DNA of 64,000 nt from Actinomycetales bacterium (GCA_017308515.1 JAFKEN010000006.1:292479-356478); one strand, 5' to 3'. Shown: positions 27,666-38,582, counted from the stretch's first letter. Notes: a model not told the origin generated them from the sequence alone. A program made the numbers and translations.

Positions 27666-28163
27666 GTGAGCACTCCCGAGAGCCCCCGGCTCGACCCGGC
27701 ACCCGGCGACTGGCGACGGGTCTCGCCCCGCTACATCGTCGTCGACCTCGTCGGCACCCTGATCAGCGGCCTGCTGACGACGGCGGCGCTCGCCGTGCCG
27801 TGGTGGTTCGTGCGCGAGTGGTGGATGCTGCTGCCGTCCGCCGTCTCCGCCGTCGTGATGGTCGTCACCCTCGCGCTCGTGCCGCGCCGGGTGCGCGCGA
27901 TCGGGTACCGGCTGCGCGACGACGACCTGCTGTTCCGCCGCGGGATCCTCTTCCAGCGCTTCGCCGCGGTGCCCTACGGGCGCATGCAGCTCGTCGACAT
28001 CAGCCGCGGGCCGCTCGCCCGCGCGGTCGGGCTCGCCGAGCTCAAGCTCGTGACGGCCGCCGCCTCGAGCAACCTGACCATCCCCGGCCTGCCGATCGAG
28101 GACGCGGAGGCGCTGCGCGACCACCTCGTCGCGGTCGCCGAGACCCGCCGGGCGGGGCTGTGA
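27666..28163 (+). CDS. PH-domain membrane protein (YdbS-like)
   Basis: A 165-residue protein with two hydrophobic segments (about residues 28-46 and 54-72) followed by a bacterial PH domain (DUF304): RAIGYRLRDDDLLFRRGILF, then RMQLVDISRGPLARAVGLAELKLVTA. The start is ambiguous: GTG at 27666 has TAGCGT seven bases upstream and suits a leaderless transcript, whereas an in-frame GTG at 27624 overlaps the DUF3180 stop as GTGA. It pairs with the larger PH-domain protein downstream, as ydbS and ydbT do in Bacillus. Confidence 0.85.
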   Translation: MSTPESPRLDPAPGDWRRVSPRYIVVDLVGTLISGLLTTAALAVPWWFVREWWMLLPSAVSAVVMVVTLALVPRRVRAIGYRLRDDDLLFRRGILFQRFAAVPYGRMQLVDISRGPLARAVGLAELKLVTAAASSNLTIPGLPIEDAEALRDHLVAVAETRRAGL

Positions 28164-28194
28164 CCCGCCGCGCGCGGGCGGGGGAGAGCTGACG

Positions 28195-29901
28195 ATGGCG
28201 GATGTCGACGACCTCGCCGACGGCGAGTGGCACCGGCTGCACCCGCTGACGCCGCTGTTGCGCGGCGGGCTCGTGATGATCGCGATCGCGGGCTTCGTGT
28301 TCGCCAACCTGCGCGAGCGCATCCTCGAGCTGCTCATCCCCGGCGACTACGCCCCCGACGGCGACTACGACCCGATCCAGCTGATCCTCGAACGCAACCT
28401 CGTCGCGGTCGCGCTCGCCGTGGTGCTCGGCATCGTGCTGCTCGTCATCGCCATCGGCTGGCTGTCGTGGCGGATGCACAGCTTCCGCATCGGTGCCGAG
28501 TCGGTCGAGGTGCGGCGGGGGATCCTCTTCCGCACCCACCGGCAGGCGCGGCTCGATCGCATCCAGGGCATCAACATCGTGCGCCCGCTCATCCCGCGTC
28601 TCGTGGGCGCGGCGCGTCTGGAGATCACGGTCGCGGGGGACGACGCGAACATCCAGCTCGCCTATCTGGGATCGGCGGTCGCCGACGCCCTGCGCGCGCG
28701 CATCCTGCAGCTTGCCTCCGGGGCGCAGCGCCGGCCGGTCGACGGGGTGGCGGGCGCGGCCGCGCGCGCGACCGCCGACCCGGCCTCCCCCGCGGCGCCG
28801 GGAGCGCCGTCCGACCCCGCCGCGCCGCTCGTGCTCGACTCCGTCGTGGGGCGCCGGGTCGGCGAGTTCCTCGCGCCCGAGCTCGACCCGGCGCTCGCCG
28901 CCCCCGAGTCCGTCGTGCGCATGGATCCGGGGCGCCTGGTCGCCTCGACCGTGCTCAGCACCTCGACGCTGATGTTCGTGGTGTTCCTGGTGATCGCGGG
29001 AGTGCTCGTGAGTGTCGGCGGCGCGCCGGTCGCGCTCTTTGGCGTCGTGCCGCTCGTCTTCGGTCTCGGCTCGTTCCTGGTGCGGCGCATCGTCACCTCG
29101 CTGCGCTACACGATCGCCGCGACCCCCGACGGGGTGCGCGTGGGGTTCGGGCTGCTCTCGACCAGCAACGAGACGCTGCCGCCCGGGCGCATCCACGCCG
29201 TCTCGATCAGCCAGGAGCTGCTCTGGCGCCCCTTCGACTGGTGGCAGGTGCGCATCAACCGCGCGGGCCGGTCGACGCGGAACGGGGCGGCCGGGCGGCA
29301 GAACACGACCGTGCTGCCGATCGGCACCCGCGACGACGTGCTGCGGGTGCTCGAGCTGCTGCTGCCCGACACCCTCGGCGAGCACAACCGCGACCTCGTC
29401 GCCGCCGGCCTGAAGCGCGCCGCCCAGGACGACGGCTACACGGTCTCGCCGCGCCGCGCCGCCGTGTTGCGCTGGTTCTCCTGGCGGCGCAACGGGGTCG
29501 CCCTGCACCGCGATGCGATCGCGCTGCGCCGCGGCGCGATCTGGCGCGAGCTCGTGATCGTGCCCACCGCCCGGATGCAGAGCGCGGCCGTGCACCAGGG
29601 CCCCCTGCTTCGCGCGCTGCGGCTCGCCGCGCTGCGCGTGCACACCGTCGCCGGTCCGGTCTCGGCGCACGTCGGCGCGCTCGACGTGCGCGACGCGGAG
29701 CGCGTCTTCGACGACACCGCGGCGGCGGCGATCGCCGCGGCGTCCACCGACCACTCGCACCGCTGGGCGGGACACAGCGGCCGATCGGCGGGCGAGGCGC
29801 CCCGCGCGGGCGCGGCCCCTCCGGCGGGCGAGGCGCCCCCGACGGGCAACGCGCCGCCGGGGGGCTCGGCCCGCCCGCCCGCCGACCCGGAGCCGGCGTG
29901 A
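28195..29901 (+). CDS. PH-domain membrane protein with three repeats (YdbT-like)
   Basis: A 568-residue protein with paired membrane segments before each of three DUF304/PH modules (around residues 105-175, 305-385 and 430-510). Each has the pattern R-RGILFRTHRQARLDRIQGIN or a variant such as LPPGRIHAVSISQELLW and GAIWRELVIVPTARMQSAAV. The C-terminal 50 residues are an Ala/Pro/Gly-rich tail built from imperfect repeats of PPxGEAP. Members are thought to act in the membrane, possibly in stress or export of small molecules, but no mechanism is proven. It overlaps the next gene by GTGA. Confidence 0.85.
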   Translation: MADVDDLADGEWHRLHPLTPLLRGGLVMIAIAGFVFANLRERILELLIPGDYAPDGDYDPIQLILERNLVAVALAVVLGIVLLVIAIGWLSWRMHSFRIGAESVEVRRGILFRTHRQARLDRIQGINIVRPLIPRLVGAARLEITVAGDDANIQLAYLGSAVADALRARILQLASGAQRRPVDGVAGAAARATADPASPAAPGAPSDPAAPLVLDSVVGRRVGEFLAPELDPALAAPESVVRMDPGRLVASTVLSTSTLMFVVFLVIAGVLVSVGGAPVALFGVVPLVFGLGSFLVRRIVTSLRYTIAATPDGVRVGFGLLSTSNETLPPGRIHAVSISQELLWRPFDWWQVRINRAGRSTRNGAAGRQNTTVLPIGTRDDVLRVLELLLPDTLGEHNRDLVAAGLKRAAQDDGYTVSPRRAAVLRWFSWRRNGVALHRDAIALRRGAIWRELVIVPTARMQSAAVHQGPLLRALRLAALRVHTVAGPVSAHVGALDVRDAERVFDDTAAAAIAAASTDHSHRWAGHSGRSAGEAPRAGAAPPAGEAPPTGNAPPGGSARPPADPEPA

Positions 29902-30644
29902 CGCGCGACGGCCGCCTCGGCGTCGGCATCGTCGGCGCGGGCCGCGTGGGGGCGGTGCTCGGCGCCGCCCTCGGCGGGGCGGGCCACGCGATCGTCGGGG
30001 CGTCCGCCGTCTCCGAGCGCAGCCGCGACCGCGTCGACGCGCTGCTGCCGGGGGTGCCGATCCTCGATCCGCCGACCGTCGTCGAGCGGGCCGAACTCGT
30101 GCTGCTCGCGGTGCCCGACACCGAGCTCGAGGCGCTCGTCACCGGGCTCGCGGGGGCCGGCGCGTGGCAGGCGGGGCAGCTCGTCGTGCACACCGCGCCC
30201 GGCGTCGGCACCGCCGTGCTCGCGCCCGCGGTCGCCGCCGGGGCGATCCCGCTCGCGATCCACCCCGCGCTCGCCTTCACCGGAACGAGCGTCGACCTGC
30301 ACCGCCTGCGTGAGGCCTGGTGCGCCGTGACGGCGCCCGCGCCGGTGCTCCCGATCGCCCAGGCGCTCGTCGTCGAGATGGGGGCCGAGCCGGTCGTCGT
30401 CGCCGAGTCCGATCGCCCCGCCTACGCCGCCGCGCTCGCCGCGACGCGCGAGCTCGCCGAGGGGGTCGTCGCCTCCGCGGCGGGGACCCTGCGCGACATC
30501 GGGGTGGCCGGGCCCGAACAGCTGCTCGGGCCGCTGCTGCGCTCCGCGGTCGAGGAGGCGCTGCGCCGCCCCGAGGAGACGGCGACCGGCTGGCAGGCCG
30601 ATACGATCGAGCAGACGCGCCCCGAGGGCGACGGGCCGCGGTGA
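29898..30644 (+). CDS. Rossmann-fold DUF2520 oxidoreductase-like protein
   Basis: A 248-residue protein. GVGIVGAGRVGAVLGAALGGAG near residues 8-29 is the NAD(P)-binding fold, LVLLAVPDTELEALV near 73 the following strand, and the C-terminal half (HPALAFTGTSVDLHRL, then a helical bundle to residue 235) is DUF2520. COG5495-type proteins of this kind lie next to panC in many actinobacteria, as here, which suggests a role in pantothenate synthesis, perhaps ketopantoate reduction. That is inference from context. The GTG start overlaps the PH-domain gene stop. Confidence 0.8.
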   Translation: MTRDGRLGVGIVGAGRVGAVLGAALGGAGHAIVGASAVSERSRDRVDALLPGVPILDPPTVVERAELVLLAVPDTELEALVTGLAGAGAWQAGQLVVHTAPGVGTAVLAPAVAAGAIPLAIHPALAFTGTSVDLHRLREAWCAVTAPAPVLPIAQALVVEMGAEPVVVAESDRPAYAAALAATRELAEGVVASAAGTLRDIGVAGPEQLLGPLLRSAVEEALRRPEETATGWQADTIEQTRPEGDGPR

Positions 30645-30720
30645 TCCACCCGTCGGTGATCCGTCTCTCGATGCCGGCCTCCCGACCGGCCCGGTGCGCC
30701 CCCGCGCGCGAGGAGGCACG

Positions 30721-31569
30721 GTGAACGATCCCGTCGTGATCGAGACGATCGCGGGGCTGCGCGCGACCCTCGCGGGTCGCGAGGTGGCGTTCGTGCCCAC
30801 CATGGGCGCGCTGCACGAGGGCCACCTGACACTCGTGCGCGAAGCGCTCGAGCTCGCGCCCACGGTCGTCGTCTCGATCTTCGTCAACCCGACCCAGTTC
30901 GGCCGCGGCGAGGATCTCGACCGCTACCCGCGCGACCTCGAGGGCGACCTCGCGAAGCTCGCCGCCGAGGGCGTCGAGGTGGTCTTCGCCCCGAGCGCGG
31001 AGGAGATGTATCCGCCCGGCGGCGCGGGAACAACCGTCGTCGGCGGGCCCGTGGCGGGCATGTTCGAGGGCCGGGCGCGGCCCGGCCACTTCACCGGCGT
31101 GCTCACGGTGGTGAGCAAGCTGCTGCACATCGTGCAGCCGAAGGTCGCGGTCTTCGGGCGCAAGGACGCGCAGCAGCTGTTCCTCGTCGGCGCGATGGTG
31201 CGCGACCTGGATCTGCCGGTGCGGATCCACGGCGCCCCGACGGCGCGCGACGCCGACGGCCTGGCGCTCTCGAGCCGCAATCGCTTCCTGAGTCCCGAGC
31301 AGCGTCTCGCCGCGCGTGCGCTCCCGCGCGCGCTCGAGGCGGCCTCCTCGGCCGCGGACGGCGGGGTCGACGCCGTCGTCGCCGCGGCGCAGTCGGTGCT
31401 CATGGACGAGGAGCTGCTGAGCCTCGACTACCTCGCCGTCGTCGACCCGGCGACCTTCCTGCCGGTGAGCGACGATCACCGCGGCGTCGCGAAGACGATC
31501 GTCGCGGCCAAGGTCGGCGACACGCGCCTCATCGACAACGACGACCTCTACCTCAACCCGGCGCGCTGA
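30721..31569 (+). CDS. panC: Pantothenate synthetase
   Basis: A 282-residue enzyme joining pantoate and beta-alanine with ATP hydrolysis. FVPTMGALHEGHLTLVREAL near residues 22-41 contains the HxGH nucleotide motif, VSIFVNPTQFGRGEDLDRYPR near 52-72 the pantoate site, VFGRKDAQQLFLV near 145 and ALSSRNRFLS near 181 (the KMSK-like loop). GTG at 30721 has AGGAGG four bases upstream. It follows DUF2520 after 76 bases and converges on lysS. Confidence 0.97.
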   Translation: MNDPVVIETIAGLRATLAGREVAFVPTMGALHEGHLTLVREALELAPTVVVSIFVNPTQFGRGEDLDRYPRDLEGDLAKLAAEGVEVVFAPSAEEMYPPGGAGTTVVGGPVAGMFEGRARPGHFTGVLTVVSKLLHIVQPKVAVFGRKDAQQLFLVGAMVRDLDLPVRIHGAPTARDADGLALSSRNRFLSPEQRLAARALPRALEAASSAADGGVDAVVAAAQSVLMDEELLSLDYLAVVDPATFLPVSDDHRGVAKTIVAAKVGDTRLIDNDDLYLNPAR

Positions 31570-31621
31570 GGCGCGGGGCGGCCGAAAGCCGGGGACAGCC
31601 CCGCCGCGGACCGGCGCCGGC

Positions 31622-33367
31622 TCAGCCCGCGGGCGTCAGCAGCGCGCGCACTCGCTCCGGCCCGAGGGCGAGCAGCAGGGTCGGCAGTCGCGGCCCGGTC
31701 TCGCGGTCGACGAGCAGGCGGTACAGCAGCGTGAAGAAGGCGCGCTGCGCGGCGCCCATCTCCTTGTCGCCCTTGACCACGGCATCCGGGTCGAGGCCGC
31801 GCTGCACCTTCGCCACGCCGTAGACCTGCGTCGTCAGGCCGTCGAGGCTCCAGGCGTCCTCGATCGGCGGCAGCCCCCGGCCCCCGTCGAGCAGCAGGGC
31901 GAGCGCCTCGCGGTCGTGCGCGTCGAGCGCCGCGAGGGCCGCGGCATCCGCCGTCGCCCGAACGGTGGTGCGCTCCTCGGCGGGCATCTGCGTCGCGACC
32001 CAGGTCTCGACGCGGTCGAGCCGGGGCTGGAGCACGTCGAGGTCGGCGACGGTCTCGTCGACCGCGCGCACGAGGCGCAGCAGCTGCTCGGCGTCGCCCG
32101 TGCTGAGATCGACGAGCGAGGCGAGGGTGCGGAACGGCACCGGGTGCCCGGTCGCGGGCAGCGGGCCCTCCGCCGTGCCGACGGCGCGCGCGTGGGCGGC
32201 GACCTCGGCCGCGCCGGCGGTGCCGTCGGCGACCTTGCGGCCGAGCGCATCCCACTCGTCGTAGAGCCGCTGCAGCTCGGTGCCGAAGGCGACGTCGAAG
32301 CTCTGGTTCATGCGACGTCGGGCGTACTGCCAGCGCAGCACCGGCGCCTCCATGACCCGCAGCGCGTCGCCGGGGCCGGGGGCCCCGCCGCGCGAGGAGG
32401 ACATCTTGGCGGCCCCGCCGAAGCCGACGAAGGCGTACATCGGGCCGTAGGGCCGCTCCCAGCCGAACAGCGGCGCGAGCTCGAGCCCGACCTGGAACGA
32501 GGAGCCGGGCGACTGGTGGTCGACGCCCGAGGGCTCGAAGACGACCTTCTCGTAGGCCCAGCGCATCGGCCAGTCGACCTTCCACACGAGCTTGCCGGTG
32601 CGGAACTCGCGCAGCAGCACCGTCTCGGAGTGCCCGCACGCGCAGGTGTAGGTCATCGAGGTGGTGTCGTCGTCGTAGGCGGTGATCGTCGTCAGGTCGG
32701 TGCCGCAGGACGTGCAGTACGGCTTGTACGGGTAGTACTCGGCGCCGCCCGAACCGTCGGACTCGTCGGCCGCCCCCGAGGACTCGGCGAGCGCGGCGGC
32801 GGTCTCGTCGTCGGGCTCGGCGCCCGCCAGGGTGCGGTAGGTCGCGAGGATCGCGTCGATCTGCCGGCGCATCCGCATGGCCGCGAGGATCTGCTCCGTG
32901 TACGCGCCCGAGGTGTACTGCACGGTCTGGCTGATGCCGCGGTAGCGGATCCCGACCGCCGCGAAGGCCTCCTCGGCCTGCGCGCGGAAGTGCGCGGCCC
33001 AGGAGTCGTGCGGCGATCCGGGCGGCGGCGGCACCGAGGTGAGCGGCTTGCCGATGTGCTCGGCCCAGCTCTCGTCGACGCCGGGCACGCCCGCGGGCAC
33101 CTTGCGGAACCGGTCGTAGTCGTCCCAGGAGATCAGGTGCTCGACGTCGACCCCGCGGCGGGCGAGCTCGTCGGCGACGAGGTGGGGGCTGATCACCTCG
33201 CGGAAGTTGCCGAGGTGCACGATGCCCGAGGGGGAGATCCCGGAGGCGCACACGGCGCGGGTGCCGCGGCGCTCGGCCTCGGCGGCGACCTCGTCGGCGA
33301 GCCGCGAGACCCAGTCCTCGCGAGCCTGGCCGGAGTCGGTCGCGGGGGTCGCGGGCTCGGCGTTCAC
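31622..33367 (-). CDS. lysS: Class I lysyl-tRNA synthetase
   Basis: A 581-residue enzyme of the class I (archaeal-type, LysK) form, not the class II form of most bacteria. PSGIVHLGN near residues 50-58 replaces HIGH, and AAKMSSSRGG near 322 is the KMSKS loop. CGTDLTTITAYD with CACGH near 225-250 is a zinc-ribbon-like insertion. The C-terminal helical region binds the anticodon. GTG at 33367 was chosen because TAGGCT stands eight bases before it and the open frame further upstream has no supported start. It converges on panC. Confidence 0.93.
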   Translation of the reverse strand: MNAEPATPATDSGQAREDWVSRLADEVAAEAERRGTRAVCASGISPSGIVHLGNFREVISPHLVADELARRGVDVEHLISWDDYDRFRKVPAGVPGVDESWAEHIGKPLTSVPPPPGSPHDSWAAHFRAQAEEAFAAVGIRYRGISQTVQYTSGAYTEQILAAMRMRRQIDAILATYRTLAGAEPDDETAAALAESSGAADESDGSGGAEYYPYKPYCTSCGTDLTTITAYDDDTTSMTYTCACGHSETVLLREFRTGKLVWKVDWPMRWAYEKVVFEPSGVDHQSPGSSFQVGLELAPLFGWERPYGPMYAFVGFGGAAKMSSSRGGAPGPGDALRVMEAPVLRWQYARRRMNQSFDVAFGTELQRLYDEWDALGRKVADGTAGAAEVAAHARAVGTAEGPLPATGHPVPFRTLASLVDLSTGDAEQLLRLVRAVDETVADLDVLQPRLDRVETWVATQMPAEERTTVRATADAAALAALDAHDREALALLLDGGRGLPPIEDAWSLDGLTTQVYGVAKVQRGLDPDAVVKGDKEMGAAQRAFFTLLYRLLVDRETGPRLPTLLLALGPERVRALLTPAG

Positions 33368-33375
33368 GGGGTACG

Positions 33376-33381
33376 AGCCTA
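33376..33381 (-). promoter_or_regulatory. Candidate -10 hexamer for lysS
   Basis: TAGGCT on the minus strand with eight bases to the GTG start; the spacing is slightly longer than the six bases seen at other genes here. Confidence 0.4.
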
Positions 33382-33413
33382 CTTCGCCGCCGGGGGATCC
33401 CGGCTCGCGCGGG

Positions 33414-33419
33414 TACCCT
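33414..33419 (+). promoter_or_regulatory. Candidate -10 hexamer for the small membrane protein pair
   Basis: TACCCT with exactly six bases to the GTG at 33426; leaderless arrangement. It lies within the 59-base gap to the divergent lysS start. Confidence 0.5.
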
Positions 33420-33425
33420 CGTGGC

Positions 33426-33572
33426 GTGAGCAACCTCAAGCTGCCGGGCGACGACCAGCGCGACCGCGGCCGGGTGACGCCGGCCCGGATCGCGATCTGG
33501 ATCATCGTCGGCGGCATCGGCCTCTATCTCGTGATCACGGGGCTCGTCGGCGTCGCGACCTCGGGCGGCTGA
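33426..33572 (+). CDS. Small single-span membrane protein
   Basis: A 48-residue protein: a charged N-terminus (LPGDDQRDRGRVTPAR) and one hydrophobic helix (about residues 22-44). It starts with GTG at 33426 behind a leaderless-type promoter and overlaps the next small gene by one base (TGATG). No known family is recognised; small proteins of this shape occur beside lysS in Microbacteriaceae-like genomes. Confidence 0.65.
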   Translation: MSNLKLPGDDQRDRGRVTPARIAIWIIVGGIGLYLVITGLVGVATSGG

Positions 33573-33670
33573 TGGACCGCCGCAGCTCGCGCCTGGTCAT
33601 GCTGATCGGACTCGTCGGCATCGTCGCGCTCGTCGCCGTGGTCACCGTCGTGCGGCTGCTCACGGCGTGA
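33572..33670 (+). CDS. Very small single-span membrane protein
   Basis: A 32-residue protein: MDRRSSR, then a hydrophobic helix to residue 31. The ATG overlaps the stop of the preceding small gene by one base, which suggests coupled translation. There is no separate ribosome-binding site and no known family; the membrane-like composition and coupling are the only support. Confidence 0.5.
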   Translation: MDRRSSRLVMLIGLVGIVALVAVVTVVRLLTA

Positions 33671-33687
33671 TCACGGCGGGGCGCCGC

Positions 33688-33693
33688 TAGCCT
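33688..33693 (+). promoter_or_regulatory. Candidate -10 hexamer for the small membrane protein at 33700
   Basis: TAGCCT with exactly six bases to ATG; leaderless arrangement. Confidence 0.5.
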
Positions 33694-33699
33694 GGGGGC

Positions 33700-33924
33700 A
33701 TGCCGACGGACTTCTGGGGCAACGCGATCTACAGCGTGATCCCCACCATCGTGCTCGGGCTGCTCTTCTGGTTCGTGATGCGCGCGATCATCCGCTCCGA
33801 CCGCGGTGAGCGGGCCGAGCGTGCGCGCATCGAGGCCGAGGAGCGCGCCCGCCGCGGTCTGCCCGCCGAGCCCGGCGCCGCCGCGACGGCGACCGAGAGC
33901 CCCGAGGGCTCCGCCGTCTCCTGA
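33700..33924 (+). CDS. Small membrane protein with charged cytoplasmic helix
   Basis: A 74-residue protein. Residues 8-29 form one membrane helix (AIYSVIPTIVLGLLFWFVMR), followed by a highly charged helix RSDRGERAERARIEAEERAR and an Ala/Thr/Glu tail. This layout is common among uncharacterised actinobacterial proteins encoded near lysS. It converges on the pirin gene with 19 bases between. Confidence 0.7.
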   Translation: MPTDFWGNAIYSVIPTIVLGLLFWFVMRAIIRSDRGERAERARIEAEERARRGLPAEPGAAATATESPEGSAVS

Positions 33925-33943
33925 CGCTTCGGGGAGCCGAGCG

Positions 33944-34930
33944 TCAGCCGCGCGGCTTGAGCCGCAGATTCGGCAGCTCCGGCGCCGGCAGCGGCGGGCC
34001 GGGGTCGGTGGGGATGTCGCCGAACCGCCCGGCGGGATCGCCGCCGCCGATCACCTCGGCCTGCCACCGCGCCCGGGCCTCGGCCACGTCGTCGTGGGCG
34101 CGACCGACGAAGTTCCACCACATGACGATCGACTCGCCGAGCGGTCGCCCGCCGATCAGCAGCGCGCGGGTCGGGCTCGCGCCCGACGTCACACGCAGAC
34201 TGGCGCGCCCCGGCTCGAGATAGGCCAGGTGGGCCGGGGCGACCCGGTAACCCTCGACGGTGGCGTCCCCGGCATCGACGAGCAGGCCGTGCTCGAAGGC
34301 CGGATCGAGCGGCAGCTCGGTCGAGCCGCCCGCGGGCAGGTCGATCTGTGCGGCGACGAGCTCGCTGAACACCCGCGCCTCGGCGCGGGCCGCTCCCAGC
34401 CCGCCGAGGAAGACCTGCACGCGCGCGTCGCCGAGCTCGAGCGGCGCGGCCGGGACGGCCTCGAAGGCGGGGGCGACGTCGCGGGCGCCGTCGGGGAGGG
34501 CGATCCACAGCTGTGCGCCGTGCAGCACCTCGGTGCCGGGCGTCGAGCGCTCGGAGTGCTGGATGCCGCGCCCCGCCGTCATGAGGTTGAGCTCGCCCGG
34601 GCGCACGAGCGAGACGGTCCCGACGCTGTCGCGGTGCTCGATCTCGCCGCGGAACAGCCAGCTCACCGTCTGCAGGCCGGTGTGCGGGTGGGGCGGCACG
34701 TCCATGCCGCCCGTGCGGGCGACGTCGTCGGGGCCGTAGTGGTCGAGGAAGCACCACGCGCCGATGAGGCTGCGCGCCCGCTGCGGCAGGGTGCGGCGCA
34801 CGCTCATCGCGCGCGGGCCGCCGAGCGGCACGTCGCGCGGCTCGAGGATCTCGATCGCCGGTCCGGGGCCGGCTCCGGCCGGGCGCTGCTCGAGCAGCAC
34901 CTCGCCCGGATCGCGCTCGAGGTTGCTCAC
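33944..34930 (-). CDS. Pirin-family protein
   Basis: A 328-residue bicupin. The N-terminal cupin has HPHTGLQTVSWLFRGEIEHRDS near residues 79-100 and GRGIQHSE near 123, which supply the metal-binding histidines and glutamate of pirin; the C-terminal cupin (IGGRPLGESIVMWWNFVGR near 250) is also typical. Bacterial pirins can have quercetinase-like or regulatory roles; the role here is unknown. GTG at 34930 is preceded by TAGCAT at six bases. Confidence 0.9.
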   Translation of the reverse strand: MSNLERDPGEVLLEQRPAGAGPGPAIEILEPRDVPLGGPRAMSVRRTLPQRARSLIGAWCFLDHYGPDDVARTGGMDVPPHPHTGLQTVSWLFRGEIEHRDSVGTVSLVRPGELNLMTAGRGIQHSERSTPGTEVLHGAQLWIALPDGARDVAPAFEAVPAAPLELGDARVQVFLGGLGAARAEARVFSELVAAQIDLPAGGSTELPLDPAFEHGLLVDAGDATVEGYRVAPAHLAYLEPGRASLRVTSGASPTRALLIGGRPLGESIVMWWNFVGRAHDDVAEARARWQAEVIGGGDPAGRFGDIPTDPGPPLPAPELPNLRLKPRG

Positions 34931-34936
34931 GCCCCG

Positions 34937-34942
34937 ATGCTA
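34937..34942 (-). promoter_or_regulatory. Candidate -10 hexamer for leaderless pirin gene
   Basis: TAGCAT on the minus strand with exactly six bases to the GTG start. Confidence 0.5.
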
Positions 34943-34998
34943 CGGCGCGGCGCACCACCGTCGTCGGCCCGGCTCACGCGGTCGCGCGCGCCCCGCCG

Positions 34999-35235
34999 CT
35001 ACGCCGCGGAGCTGAGCACGAGCAGCTCGCCGACCTCGCACTCGAGGGCCTCGCAGATCGCCGTGAGGGTCGAGAAGCGGATCGCGCGCGCCCGGTCGTT
35101 CTTGAGCACCGAGAGGTTGACGAGGCTCACCCCCACGAGTTCCGAGAGGCGGGTCAGGGTCATGCCGCGCGCGGTGAGCAGCTCGTCGAGCCGGCAGTGG
35201 AGGCGCCCGCCGTCGTCGGCTTCCGCCGGCGCCAT
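34999..35235 (-). CDS. XRE-family transcriptional regulator (YozG-like)
   Basis: A 78-residue protein that is almost only a helix-turn-helix: LDELLTARGMTLTRLSELVG, VSLVNLSVLKNDRARAIRF, then STLTAICEALECEVGELLVL. This compact Cro/C1-type regulator is regularly paired with a DUF2975 membrane protein. ATG at 35235 overlaps the DUF2975 stop by one base, so the two are one unit. It probably represses its own operon at the palindrome upstream. Confidence 0.88.
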   Translation of the reverse strand: MAPAEADDGGRLHCRLDELLTARGMTLTRLSELVGVSLVNLSVLKNDRARAIRFSTLTAICEALECEVGELLVLSSAA

Positions 35236-35846
35236 CAGACGAGCCCCTCGGTCTCGCGCTGCAGCCTGTGCCCGATCTGGAAGGCGACCCCGACGGCGGC
35301 GATCCCGAGGGCGACGAAGAACGGGCTGAGATCGGTCTGGAACAGCACGCCGTCGTAGCTGTGGTCGCTCACGGCGGCGAGGGCGCCGTTGACGCCCATC
35401 GTCCGGAAGAGCGACGACAGCCCCCACCCGCCCAGCAGTACGAAGGCGCCCGCGGTCACGAGTCGCACCGTTCCGCGCGCGAACGCGCGCCCGCGGGCGA
35501 CGGCGAGGCAGAACAGGCACAGCAGCACGATGCCGGCGACGATCGCCCCGCCGCTCACGATCGGTTCGGCGATGAGGGCGAACAGCGTCGCGGGGGCCGG
35601 GTCGGTGACGGTCACGACCGCCTGATCGACGGCGACGTCGACCGGCGCCCCGCCCGGCCCGATCGGCAGCGGCGCGGTCTCGCCCACGAAGGGCACGAGC
35701 ACGGGGATGCCGCCCGGCGACGCGATCTCGACGAGTCGGGCGACCGCGGCCCACACGGTCGCGACGGCGCCCGCGGCCCCGAGCAGGACGGTCAGGTACA
35801 TCCCCCAGCGGTCGGACCGGCCGGGGGTCAGGGCGGCGTCGTTCAC
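35235..35846 (-). CDS. DUF2975 membrane protein
   Basis: A 203-residue protein with four predicted membrane spans (about residues 16-36, 88-112, 126-146 and 170-190) and an extracytoplasmic loop between the first two. DUF2975 proteins pair with small XRE regulators in many Gram-positives; the function is unknown. The GTG start follows GGAGG at seven bases. It is the first gene of the two-gene unit. Confidence 0.85.
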   Translation of the reverse strand: MNDAALTPGRSDRWGMYLTVLLGAAGAVATVWAAVARLVEIASPGGIPVLVPFVGETAPLPIGPGGAPVDVAVDQAVVTVTDPAPATLFALIAEPIVSGGAIVAGIVLLCLFCLAVARGRAFARGTVRLVTAGAFVLLGGWGLSSLFRTMGVNGALAAVSDHSYDGVLFQTDLSPFFVALGIAAVGVAFQIGHRLQRETEGLV

Positions 35847-35855
35847 GGCCCCTCC

Positions 35856-35888
35856 TTATCGATTGTCGTTGTTATCGAGCAACGATAA
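35856..35888. promoter_or_regulatory. Palindromic operator candidate upstream of the DUF2975-XRE unit
   Basis: The AT-rich segment begins TTATCG and ends CGATAA, with an inner inverted repeat CGTTG-N8-CAACG and an additional central TTATCG. It lies ten bases upstream of the DUF2975 start. The clpC start is 129 bases to the other side; no further element is assigned in that gap. Confidence 0.5.
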
Positions 35889-36016
35889 ACACCGCGGGCC
35901 GGTCGCTGTCAAGTCCGCGTCACGCCCCCAGCGAACACGCCCGTGGTGCGGAGGGTCGCGTCGTTACTCTCGACATACCGGCGCCCCCCGGATCGCGTCG
36001 GGTTCAGGAGTTTCAG

Positions 36017-38527
<2,511 letters not shown>

Positions 38528-38546
38528 CCCGATCGCGAACGCGAGA

Positions 38547-38582
38547 ACAGGGCCCGGCATCCCGAGGGATGCCGGGCCCTGT
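38547..38582 (+). terminator. Terminator of clpC
   Basis: A 15-bp perfect stem (38547-38561 with 38568-38582) and 6-base loop, GC-rich core GGGCCCGGC, 20 bases after the clpC stop. It could also stop the convergent DUF5302 gene. Confidence 0.8.
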
